The notes beneath the pieces are model-generated. The model worked only from the letters and a program-made list of their open reading frames with translations. It had not been told where the DNA came from and did not search any database. The translations under genes and the position numbers were made by a program. Below, in pieces: positions 16,757-24,222 of a stretch of 64,000 bases of DNA. The stretch lies in NCBI GenBank assembly GCA_018649885.1, contig JABIHA010000121.1:1-64000 (forward strand), in the 5' to 3' direction. Within the stretch, counting starts at the first letter, position 1. Each line of letters begins with the position of its first letter. The stretch comes from Bacteriovoracaceae bacterium. GTDB lineage: Bacteria > Bdellovibrionota > Bacteriovoracia > Bacteriovoracales > Bacteriovoracaceae.

Positions 16757-16930
16757 CTACTTTTTTGGTCTTCTAAACTTGGATCTTTTGGGTTTAGGGG
16801 CAGCGAACTTTCCGTGAATACTCCCTTTATGAATTCCTCCACCATTACCAGGACCAGATTCTCTTTTCGTTTTTCCTGCATAACAAGCTGTGGCCATAGT
16901 CAGTGCGGTTAGGAATAAAACTGCTTTCAT
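16757..16930 (-). CDS. Small secreted basic protein
   Basis: 57 residues from ATG 16930 (AAGGTGA upstream). The signal peptide is MKAVLFLTALTMATACYAG. The mature part of about 38 residues has a Gly-rich stretch (GPGNGGGIH) and a basic end (RSKFRRPKK). No family recognised. It belongs to a class of small cationic secreted proteins that recurs in this window. Confidence 0.6.
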   Translation of the reverse strand: MKAVLFLTALTMATACYAGKTKRESGPGNGGGIHKGSIHGKFAAPKPKRSKFRRPKK

Positions 16931-17111
16931 GAAAGTCACCTTTGTTAACAATTCAAATGTCGGGGAGTTTTTTAACACAAACGAGTTATGCTAAAAGATG
17001 ATTATGCCCCCACATAGAACTTTTTAAAGACCCGCAATCCTAACCTAAATTCGGTATTTCTGGGGAAAGACTGAAAAAATTACAACACCATCACTAAGTC
17101 AGCGAAATGTA

Positions 17112-18509
17112 TTATTGATCAAAGGGGTGTAGACTACTGAATAAAACTGAGGCTTGGTCAAAAACTAAAATATGCCCCTGGGTACCGGCCCCCCCAAGAT
17201 ACTTAGCTGAGTACCCAGCACTTTGATAAGCCCCCGAACTAATAGTTCCAGTGAAAGGTTCACTTTCAGCAGACGGAGTGCAAGTACTATTACTAAAAAT
17301 TTTAATATCAGCTGTTGAGCCGTCACTGTCGGCAGCAATAATACTTGCATTTACACTAGAACTTACAGCTCCTGGGTTCCCATAGGTATCAATACTCACA
17401 ACCTTAAATTTATGGCAGGTGGTACTAGCAGGATTCGTACCATTACTAAAAGAAAAATAATCATCAGTAAGAGCATTGTCATCAAAGGGGTCATCTACCA
17501 ACATTAACTCTCTAGCAGATCCATTGGAACCAGCGTTGTCAGCAGACATCAACCTGGAATTGTAAAAACCAATAATATACATGGTGGTGCTATTATCAGT
17601 GGCAAACCCCGTTTGAAACTCAATATCATCATCTCCATCACAAGACGGTGATGTGGGAGTTGCACTGCTTTGATCTAAGTCAAGACAGGTGCTGGAATTA
17701 TCGACAGTTGAACCCGACCCTGTATAAAGAACTGTACCAGTAGCTACTTGATAGACCTCATAATCAAAAGTCATGGTATTACTAACGTTATTGGTTACAT
17801 TCAATTTATAATAATACCCAGACGATGTAAGACCTATATAAACTCCATTCAGACTTTGAGAAAGAGCAATAGATCCAGTTCGATTTTGAAATTCTTGGTA
17901 ATTACATGAAAGGAAGTCGAAATCGATAAGGGCGTAAGAACTTTCTAAACCGCAGCCAGCAATATCGCTAAACCCTAAGCCTGTGCAGTTGTTAATGATA
18001 ATGGAATCTGAGGGTGTAAAAGTGCTTTGAAAAGTCACATTATTATCACCAGCCTCTAAGTTAACATTTTTACTAGTAACCACATACATCGCTGAGATAT
18101 AGTTTTCAAAATCATCGTTTGTTAATTCAAGAAAATTTGGGCAATGTGCAAAATGGGTATCGTCTTTAGAGAAGGCAATCACTTGCAATTCAATATTGTC
18201 ACCAGCATCCACTTCGAACTTTCCATCACCACCATTTCCTATGGAAGTCGAATGATGGGTGAATGATCCAATCTCAGCGTTATCTGAGTTATAACAAGTG
18301 GCCTTTCGATCTTTGTCAGGATGAGTGGCAAAAATAAAAACACAATCAAGATCAGAGGCCGTACTAGGATTTGAGACAGCGCCATGTTTGGTGGAGCTAA
18401 CTTTTGAATTGTGAAAGCTAAAATGAACAGTTGCTAACTCATTTTCTTCTTTGTTTGAACAGCTTAGCAGTAGAAATAATAGTATTGGTGCAAGACCTAG
18501 AACTTTCAT
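17112..18509 (-). CDS. Large lipoprotein of unknown function
   Basis: 465 residues with a lipobox (LLLSC, Cys17) and a Ser/Thr/Asn/Asp-rich, probably beta-rich mature part. It contains several Cys residues (DLDCVFIFATHP, RKATCYNSDN, SSTCLDLDQ) that could form disulfides. No known domain seen. Its ribosome-binding site GGAG lies inside a 12-bp hairpin stem (18514-18559), so translation may be controlled by RNA folding. Outer-membrane or surface location is inferred from the lipobox. Confidence 0.65.
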   Translation of the reverse strand: MKVLGLAPILLFLLLSCSNKEENELATVHFSFHNSKVSSTKHGAVSNPSTASDLDCVFIFATHPDKDRKATCYNSDNAEIGSFTHHSTSIGNGGDGKFEVDAGDNIELQVIAFSKDDTHFAHCPNFLELTNDDFENYISAMYVVTSKNVNLEAGDNNVTFQSTFTPSDSIIINNCTGLGFSDIAGCGLESSYALIDFDFLSCNYQEFQNRTGSIALSQSLNGVYIGLTSSGYYYKLNVTNNVSNTMTFDYEVYQVATGTVLYTGSGSTVDNSSTCLDLDQSSATPTSPSCDGDDDIEFQTGFATDNSTTMYIIGFYNSRLMSADNAGSNGSARELMLVDDPFDDNALTDDYFSFSNGTNPASTTCHKFKVVSIDTYGNPGAVSSSVNASIIAADSDGSTADIKIFSNSTCTPSAESEPFTGTISSGAYQSAGYSAKYLGGAGTQGHILVFDQASVLFSSLHPFDQ

Positions 18510-18513
18510 GATT

Positions 18514-18559
18514 CACTCCGAAAATAATGAGACATAATTGTCTGCTAATTTTCGGAGTG
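18514..18559 (-). promoter_or_regulatory. Hairpin sequestering the ribosome-binding site of the lipoprotein gene
   Basis: Perfect 12-bp arms CACTCCGAAAAT / ATTTTCGGAGTG enclose a symmetric 4x4 internal loop and an inner AGACA-TAAT-TGTCT stem. On the - strand the GGAG Shine-Dalgarno of the lipoprotein (GGAGTGAATC-ATG) is in the 3' arm. This resembles an RNA thermometer or ligand-dependent translation switch, or a DNA operator with coincidental overlap. Confidence 0.6.
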
Positions 18560-18595
18560 TGCAAATGAGGGTCGCGGCGAAAAGCTGCGATTAGT

Positions 18596-19519
18596 CTACT
18601 TTATTTGGCCTTGGTGAACTACTTGCCTGCCATTTTCTGAGTCAATGACAATAAACTCATAGTCTATACTTGGTGCCCCGCCCTCTCTTTTAACAGTTAG
18701 AGTCACATAGCCGAGAGCACTGATGGCAAAATCTCTGGGTTTTGCGGCCAAAGGCCTAAGTTTTCCAGCAGCCCCTGACACTATTAATCTTGTGCCATCA
18801 ACTTCCCCCTCATCAGAGAGATCGTGATCGTGACCTGAGAAATAGGCATCAAATCGTCCGATAACATGCTCTTTCAAAAAGTCTTTATCATCACTATCCG
18901 CGTCCCCATGATCTCCCACAGAGAGGTAGGGGTGATGGCCAAAGGCCAATGAAAGGGAGCAACCCTCAGAGATTTCAGGCCAAGACTCTTCAATCCAATC
19001 TTTTTGTGGAAAAAATCCCCACCAAGTATTGGTATCAAAAGTCACAAAACAAATATCATCCCAAACTTCAGCGTAATAAAAGGCAGGAAAGATGATACTA
19101 GTATGTCTATTAGCTAGCTCTAGCCACGCCTTGGTGTCGCCATTGTAGTCGTGATTACCAAGGGCGATGTAAAAGGGAACATCACCTTCTAACATCTCTT
19201 TATAGGGATCATAAAACTTATCCATAAATTGCTGATCATCAGGGCCTTCAAGACCATCTTCATAGATGATATCTCCCACAACTCTTACTTGATCACAGCC
19301 CTCTTCCTTTAAATAAGAGGCCACTAGCATTTGCTCATCTCCCGCAGTACCACTATCACCGAAAACACAAATTTTTGTCCCATCTGCAATTTGGGAGTTC
19401 TCACTGACAACTGTTGGGGGTACAGGATCTTCTCCTTTGCCATCTGGTTCCGGGCTTGGATCGGGGTTACAGGCAGCGAGTGTTAAAAGTAGAAGTAAAG
19501 TAGTCCAGTTATTTTTCAT
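18596..19519 (-). CDS. Calcineurin-like metallophosphoesterase lipoprotein
   Basis: 307 residues with lipobox LTLAAC (Cys17) followed by an acidic, Pro-rich linker. The dimetal phosphoesterase motifs are all present in order: CVFGDSGTAGD, VVGDIIYEDG, ALGNHDY, FGHHPY and FSGHDHD. The pattern is closest to purple acid phosphatase (tartrate-resistant type). It hydrolyses phosphomonoesters at the cell surface or in the periplasm, perhaps for phosphate scavenging. It precedes the large lipoprotein on the same strand; a hairpin in the gap may separate their expression. Confidence 0.85.
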   Translation of the reverse strand: MKNNWTTLLLLLTLAACNPDPSPEPDGKGEDPVPPTVVSENSQIADGTKICVFGDSGTAGDEQMLVASYLKEEGCDQVRVVGDIIYEDGLEGPDDQQFMDKFYDPYKEMLEGDVPFYIALGNHDYNGDTKAWLELANRHTSIIFPAFYYAEVWDDICFVTFDTNTWWGFFPQKDWIEESWPEISEGCSLSLAFGHHPYLSVGDHGDADSDDKDFLKEHVIGRFDAYFSGHDHDLSDEGEVDGTRLIVSGAAGKLRPLAAKPRDFAISALGYVTLTVKREGGAPSIDYEFIVIDSENGRQVVHQGQIK

Positions 19520-19617
19520 AGAAGCCTCTAGTATTTAGGAGTTACTAAATACTCGGGATCAATTTGAAAGTAGGACAGTCGCTAATTGAAATAATGGGGC
19601 ATAGGTAAGAAGTGCCC

Positions 19618-20457
19618 CTACTCTACATGCCCTGCTGTTCCTCTGGAGATAAGGACAACTCCAGCTACAATTACCCCAATTAAGGCCAAACTAAGAATAC
19701 TGGGAAAGCGCTGATAAATCATAATCTCAAGTGCAACAGGGGTTAAAACAATAGCAGAGTTGACGGTGGGGACAACCACAAGAGCTGGACTTTTAAAGAA
19801 ACCTAACTGAGTTAAACACAAAGCGAGGGCCCCAAAGCCTAAACCAAGATAAGGGTATGGAGTATCTAGTTGTCCGGATAATGAGCCTCCAGCTTTCTTA
19901 AGACCAACATCGCCCATAAAAAGCCCAATGCCAATAAAGACCCCTGCAGCTAGTCCAAAGCTAACACCGTGGAGTTTTTTTAAAAGCATCGACAGTGCAC
20001 AGGCCGAAAGTGAAAAAATACAAAGAATGACGATAACCTTGATAAAGAGCTGATCTGAAAAACCACTAAAAGAAGGTCTATCAGCTGCTCCGATATAACT
20101 GATGCTCGAGGTTCCTATCATGACCAGTAAAATTCCCAGAAGGTCCCCTGTTTTTAATTTTTCTCCTAAGACTTTACTGGCGTATAAGGCGAGGCCTGCG
20201 AGTCCTACACCTGTCATGGCGGAAACGATAGAAGCCGACTTAGTCAGCTTAATAGCAAGTGAAAATGGAACGACGGCGGTTGCTGTCAAAAAGACTCCAA
20301 CAATCCAAATGAAAAAATCGATTCGATGATCACTTCTTAATGCATATTTAAGATTTTTGAGTACATGAACTTTTTGCTTTTGAATGCCCTTGCCCACATT
20401 GAGCATAAGCGCAGCTAAGATACTTACAAAAATTCCCAAAATAAATTCGCGGTCCAT
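19618..20457 (-). CDS. DMT-superfamily (EamA/NIPA-like) membrane transporter
   Basis: 279 residues with about nine hydrophobic segments. The layout (GIFVSILAALMLNVGKGIQK at the start, TKSASIVSAMTGVGLAGLALYASKVLGEKL in the middle, then a repeat half) is that of drug/metabolite and NIPA-type magnesium transporters. The motif GEKLKTGDLLGILLVMIGT matches the end of the first EamA half. The substrate cannot be told. Inner membrane. Confidence 0.75.
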   Translation of the reverse strand: MDREFILGIFVSILAALMLNVGKGIQKQKVHVLKNLKYALRSDHRIDFFIWIVGVFLTATAVVPFSLAIKLTKSASIVSAMTGVGLAGLALYASKVLGEKLKTGDLLGILLVMIGTSSISYIGAADRPSFSGFSDQLFIKVIVILCIFSLSACALSMLLKKLHGVSFGLAAGVFIGIGLFMGDVGLKKAGGSLSGQLDTPYPYLGLGFGALALCLTQLGFFKSPALVVVPTVNSAIVLTPVALEIMIYQRFPSILSLALIGVIVAGVVLISRGTAGHVE

Positions 20458-20544
20458 GCCGCAATTATATAGCGGAGTTTCTCAAGATTCAATCACCAGA
20501 ACTATTTTATGGAGTTTTTGAAGACTTTGAAGTACTTTTTTAAC

Positions 20545-20934
20545 ATGAAAGAAATCATACTCGTCTACAATGAAACACTTAATCCCATATCCTTGGTAGA
20601 AAACATTATTACCAGGTATACAGACCCATCAAAGTATAGTTGTAATTTGTGCCATATCACCTATGGCCACATCAAAATGAAAAATATTTGGAAAGAATAC
20701 TTGGCCTCTGTCGAATGTAAAACTGAAGTCTATTTGAAGAAAAGTTTTTCCAAAAAATACCCTAAATTTAAAAACTACCTCTACCCTGCTATTTTCACTT
20801 TGGATGATAACGACAATGTAAAACTTCTCATTTCAGAAAGCGAAATCAAAGATTGCAGTGAAATTGAAATGTTAATAGCGCTGATGAAAAATAAACTAGC
20901 AGATTTTCATTCCAGAGAAGCCAGTAAAAAATAA
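20545..20934 (+). CDS. Conserved CxxC protein of unknown function
   Basis: About 129 residues from ATG 20545, which opens the domain (MKEIILVYNE). An in-frame ATG at 20509 would add 12 residues; neither has a clear ribosome-binding site. The CNLCHITYG motif follows a YxC spacing, then MKNIWKEYLASVE, a YLYPAIFTL strand and LLISESEIKDC. I recall a small family of this type (VYN at the N-terminus, YxCxLCxxTYG, MKxxWKxFL) with no assigned function. A thioredoxin-like fold is possible but unproven. Confidence 0.6.
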   Translation: MKEIILVYNETLNPISLVENIITRYTDPSKYSCNLCHITYGHIKMKNIWKEYLASVECKTEVYLKKSFSKKYPKFKNYLYPAIFTLDDNDNVKLLISESEIKDCSEIEMLIALMKNKLADFHSREASKK

Positions 20935-21452
20935 GCTTAGCTTCTCCCAATTCAAGGATCCTATCCCTCGCATAATTGTTGAAAAATATTAGTATAATTT
21001 CTGCCGAAGCAATTGTAGAAATATGTTGTTCTCAATACTAAAAAGTCTCGTAAGATTCATCATACCTCAAAAACACCTCTAATAAGATTCGCCTAAACAA
21101 AGCTGCAAACTTTAAACCGAGTAGTTTTTTATTAATATCTCGCACGAGTTTAGGATTATTTTTGGTGGTAGCAATTCTTTTATAAAAGAGAGGACGTGAT
21201 AACCTGTGGTTGATTTTTAATTGAGAGGGTCGACTCTTTGGATGGAGGGGGTTTGCACGATAGAAGCCCCAGCACCTCATTTACTAAATCTCACAATACT
21301 TCCATGCCGTGCAAACCCACTCCACTCACAAGCCCTCTTCTCTCCTCAATTGATTCATCCAGATTACCTGTGGGGAGTTTCATATAAATTCTAGTTTTTT
21401 GAAGTTCCAGTCGATTTACTAAATAGGAAATTTGGTTTGGGCCTAATTTGAA
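20935..21452. other. 518-bp region without a convincing gene
   Basis: The best frame (21038-21280, - strand, 80 codons, basic, no clear ribosome-binding site) looks like chance or decay. An 11-bp perfect inverted repeat, GGGTTTGCACG (21249-21259) with CGTGCAAACCC (21308-21318), brackets the start of that frame. The word CCGTGCAAAC also occurs at 305-314. No tRNA-like fold was found. Confidence 0.5.
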
Positions 21453-22004
21453 TTAGAAATAAACTCTTATTCCTAGATCAACTACTCTTTTTTGATTGCA
21501 ACCAGATTCGAGGAGGTATTGTGCGAATAGATCAGCTCTCCCCTTCATCATGGGGTAGAGAAACCCCGCTCCCAGATAAACACCTGAACAGCTATCATCC
21601 AAAACGAATTCACCTTGAAAGGGACATCCAGGTGGAACTGTAATCACTCTATTGTGCTTGCCCATTCCAGCGAAGAAATTGAAATACTTGAAAAGAAAAA
21701 TTCGCGCCCCTGCACTAACATAGTTTTCCTCGAGGGTTATGGCATATGGCTGATTATAAAAATTTCGACTTTCAGCTGCATCGTTTTTTCCATACATTCC
21801 TTCAAGGGCAAAAGCACTCCACCTCTTTCCTACTGTAAAGCCGTACCCTTTGCCATTAAAATTTCCATAGTTCCCACCCAACCTGTGCTCTACAATTTGA
21901 TAATTACCACTAATGTAAAAAGATGAGGCCTGGGTAGTGGAGGTACTAAATAAGTGAAAAAAGCATAGAAGAAAAAATGGGATCACCAGGTCGTGTGTTC
22001 TCAT
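21453..22004 (-). CDS. Outer-membrane beta-barrel protein (OmpA/porin-like)
   Basis: 183 residues with a signal peptide (FFLLCFFHLFSTSTTQASS). The mature part has alternating strands rich in aromatics and Gly (FYISGNYQIVEHRLGGNY, GYGFTVGKRWSAFALEGMYG, FFAGMGKHN, VYLGAGFLYPMM) and ends in VYF, the C-terminal aromatic used by the Bam machine. About eight strands fit the length. Two Cys pairs may form disulfides. Function unknown. Confidence 0.75.
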   Translation of the reverse strand: MRTHDLVIPFFLLCFFHLFSTSTTQASSFYISGNYQIVEHRLGGNYGNFNGKGYGFTVGKRWSAFALEGMYGKNDAAESRNFYNQPYAITLEENYVSAGARIFLFKYFNFFAGMGKHNRVITVPPGCPFQGEFVLDDSCSGVYLGAGFLYPMMKGRADLFAQYLLESGCNQKRVVDLGIRVYF

Positions 22005-22081
22005 GTCCTGAATTATACACGTCAGAAATTGTTGATCAATTCGGTAAATTTTACGAGTTTTAACAGAGATGGTTTGTCGGT

Positions 22082-22867
22082 TTATTCATGATATTTTATA
22101 TAGATAGCGATCCAGTCTTTAATATCATTTTTTTTGTCTGAGAAGTAATCAATTTGAGAGCTACCTAGTCCACTCACAATCTTTTGAGTTATCCCCATTG
22201 CCAGCTTCTGCTCATGTCCAAATTTGAGTTTGAGGTTGTACTGGGTAAACAACTTATGGACCAATTCTTGTTTTCTATGGACTGGTTCATTTGAGCCCAA
22301 GAGATCCAGAAGGTCTCTTTGAAAACTAAGCCTTCTGTCATACCTTTGCTGTGAGATTTTATTAAAAATATCACTCCCGCCCTTAATCAGATTGATTTGG
22401 TCTTCCCTAAGATCACCAAAGAATTTACCAAAACGTTTTTTAGCAGGTGAAGTATTTGCAAGTGTGGAGATTTTTAAGGATTGGTTTCTTTGCTGTAGAT
22501 TCTGTTTAAATTTACCTAATTGATATGGATTTAACTGCGCCAGATACTTTGAGAGAATGGCACTAAAAGATACTGCAATTTCCGTATAAATTCCTTTTAA
22601 ATAGATAAAATCATCACTGACAACTGCATTTTTAATTTGATGTTTTTCTAATTGCTTCAAAAGAGAGCTCGCCAGCATTTTTTGATTTTTTAAATAGCTT
22701 TGAATATCTTTTTTGAGACTATCTCTTTGATAAGAGTTGAGATGAAATTCATCACCAATTTTCTTTGTTAAAATCAAATCAAAATTGGCGACAATAACCT
22801 CTTTAATTCCGCATGAGCTCAGAAAAAGAGGAAGAAAAATGAGTAAAAAACTTGCTAACTTAAACAT
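22082..22867 (-). CDS. Helical lipoprotein, DUF6279-like
   Basis: 261 residues with lipobox LFLSSC (Cys19). The mature part is helical. The beginning (VANFDLILTKKIGDEFHLNSYQRDSL) and repeated LxxDI, QxxL and FGDLREDQ segments resemble DUF6279 lipoproteins. The function is unknown; location in the outer or inner membrane is likely. It is divergent from the tesA-like operon across an 82-bp gap that must hold both promoters. Confidence 0.6.
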   Translation of the reverse strand: MFKLASFLLIFLPLFLSSCGIKEVIVANFDLILTKKIGDEFHLNSYQRDSLKKDIQSYLKNQKMLASSLLKQLEKHQIKNAVVSDDFIYLKGIYTEIAVSFSAILSKYLAQLNPYQLGKFKQNLQQRNQSLKISTLANTSPAKKRFGKFFGDLREDQINLIKGGSDIFNKISQQRYDRRLSFQRDLLDLLGSNEPVHRKQELVHKLFTQYNLKLKFGHEQKLAMGITQKIVSGLGSSQIDYFSDKKNDIKDWIAIYIKYHE

Positions 22868-22949
22868 CTATACTAGGCTACGTTTCTTTGGCCTTTTCCA
22901 CAAGGCCCAAGTAACATCTTTATCTTACAATGCTCCATAGGAAACTGCT

Positions 22950-23555
22950 TTGAAGCTCATTTTAATACTATTCACCCTACTCTCACCGCTTGGCGCAAAT
23001 GCTTCGAAAATTCTTTTTTTAGGTGATTCTCTAACCGAGGGTTATGGTGTTCAAAAATCAGACTCTTACCCTTCACAGCTGCAGCTCCTTCTTAATAAAA
23101 AGGGACTAAAAGTGGTTGTCATTAATGCTGGCAGCAGTGGTTCAACTACAGCTAGTGGGCCTTCGAGACTTCGCTGGCATCTAAAAAGTGCCCCAAAAAT
23201 TTTAGTGCTTGCTCTTGGTGGCAATGATGGATTAAGGGGAGTCAAACTTGAGTCCACTAAAATCAATTTAGAGAAAACAATTACCATGGCAAAGGGAAAG
23301 GGAATTCGTGTCATCCTTGGGGGGATGAAGTTGCCCCACAATTATGGAAGTGAATATAGAAAGAAATTTGAAAACCTATTTCAAACACTTGCAAGCAAGC
23401 ACAAGGTTTTATTCATTCCCTTTATGCTAAAAGATGTGGGAGGTATAAACTCTCTCAATCTTCCAGATGGAATTCATCCCAATGAAAAGGGACACAAAAT
23501 TATAGCTCGAAATATATTACCAATAATTATAAAAGCACTTGAGGTTAGTCAGTGA
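22950..23555 (+). CDS. tesA: TesA-like SGNH esterase/arylesterase
   Basis: 201 residues with a TTG start; AGGA lies 9-10 nt before it. Signal peptide of about 18 residues (LSPLGANA). The SGNH blocks are complete: GDSLTEGYG (Ser27), GSSGSTTASG, GGNDG and DGIHPNEKGH (Asp, His). TesA is a periplasmic thioesterase/lysophospholipase. The next two genes are ybbA- and ybbP-like, the same neighbours as tesA in Escherichia coli, here on one strand with a 4-bp overlap into ybbA. Confidence 0.88.
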   Translation: MKLILILFTLLSPLGANASKILFLGDSLTEGYGVQKSDSYPSQLQLLLNKKGLKVVVINAGSSGSTTASGPSRLRWHLKSAPKILVLALGGNDGLRGVKLESTKINLEKTITMAKGKGIRVILGGMKLPHNYGSEYRKKFENLFQTLASKHKVLFIPFMLKDVGGINSLNLPDGIHPNEKGHKIIARNILPIIIKALEVSQ

Positions 23556-24211
23556 TTGAAATTCAGGACCTTAGTAAAACTTACCAGCAAGCAGGCTCGG
23601 CCATTCATGCTGTTAATGGTGTGAATATTAGTATCGAAAAAGGCCAAACTGTGGCCATAACAGGTCGCTCGGGAAGCGGGAAAACGACACTTCTGACGCT
23701 ACTTGCTGGACTTGATAGACCTACGCATGGACAAATCAGCATACTAGGTAAGAATTTAACTTCTATGTCTGAAAAAGAGATGGGCCAATTTAGAGGAGAA
23801 AATATTGGAATCGTTTTTCAAAAATTCCACCTCATGCCCTATTTAACGGCCCTAGAAAATGTTTCTCTTCCACTAGAAATACTCGGAGTTAAGGATGCGG
23901 ATAAAAAGGCATCTGAGGCCCTAGCACTCGTAGGACTAGAGGATAGACTCACTCATCTTCCAGCACAGCTCAGTGGTGGAGAATGCCAAAGAGTGGCCAT
24001 TGCAAGAGCACTCGTAACAGGCCCCTCTATATTGCTAGCAGATGAACCCAGTGGTAATTTGGATTCACATACTGGTCAAAAAGTTATGGATCTTCTTTTT
24101 GAATTAGCAGAAAAAAAGAAAAGCACTCTCATATTAGTCACTCATGACCAAACGCTGGCTTCTAGGTGTCAAAGACAAATTAATCTCACTGCTGGATCAA
24201 TTTCACAATAG
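23552..24211 (+). CDS. ybbA: ABC transporter ATP-binding protein, YbbA/LolD-like
   Basis: 219 residues, MacB/LolD size. GTG start overlaps the tesA stop by 4 bp (GTGA), so translation is coupled; GAGG lies upstream. Walker A GRSGSGKTTLL, Q-loop VFQKFHLMPYL, signature LSGGECQRVAIARAL and Walker B LLADEPSGNLD are intact. It powers the adjacent FtsX-like permease. LolD is an alternative, but the tesA context and a single large permease favour YbbA. Confidence 0.88.
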   Translation: MIEIQDLSKTYQQAGSAIHAVNGVNISIEKGQTVAITGRSGSGKTTLLTLLAGLDRPTHGQISILGKNLTSMSEKEMGQFRGENIGIVFQKFHLMPYLTALENVSLPLEILGVKDADKKASEALALVGLEDRLTHLPAQLSGGECQRVAIARALVTGPSILLADEPSGNLDSHTGQKVMDLLFELAEKKKSTLILVTHDQTLASRCQRQINLTAGSISQ

Positions 24212-24222
24212 GAGACCTCCAC

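Noticed and set aside
21038..21280. 80-codon frame on the - strand
   Set aside because: Basic, no domain, weak ribosome-binding site and no coding-like codon pattern; kept only as part of the gap description.
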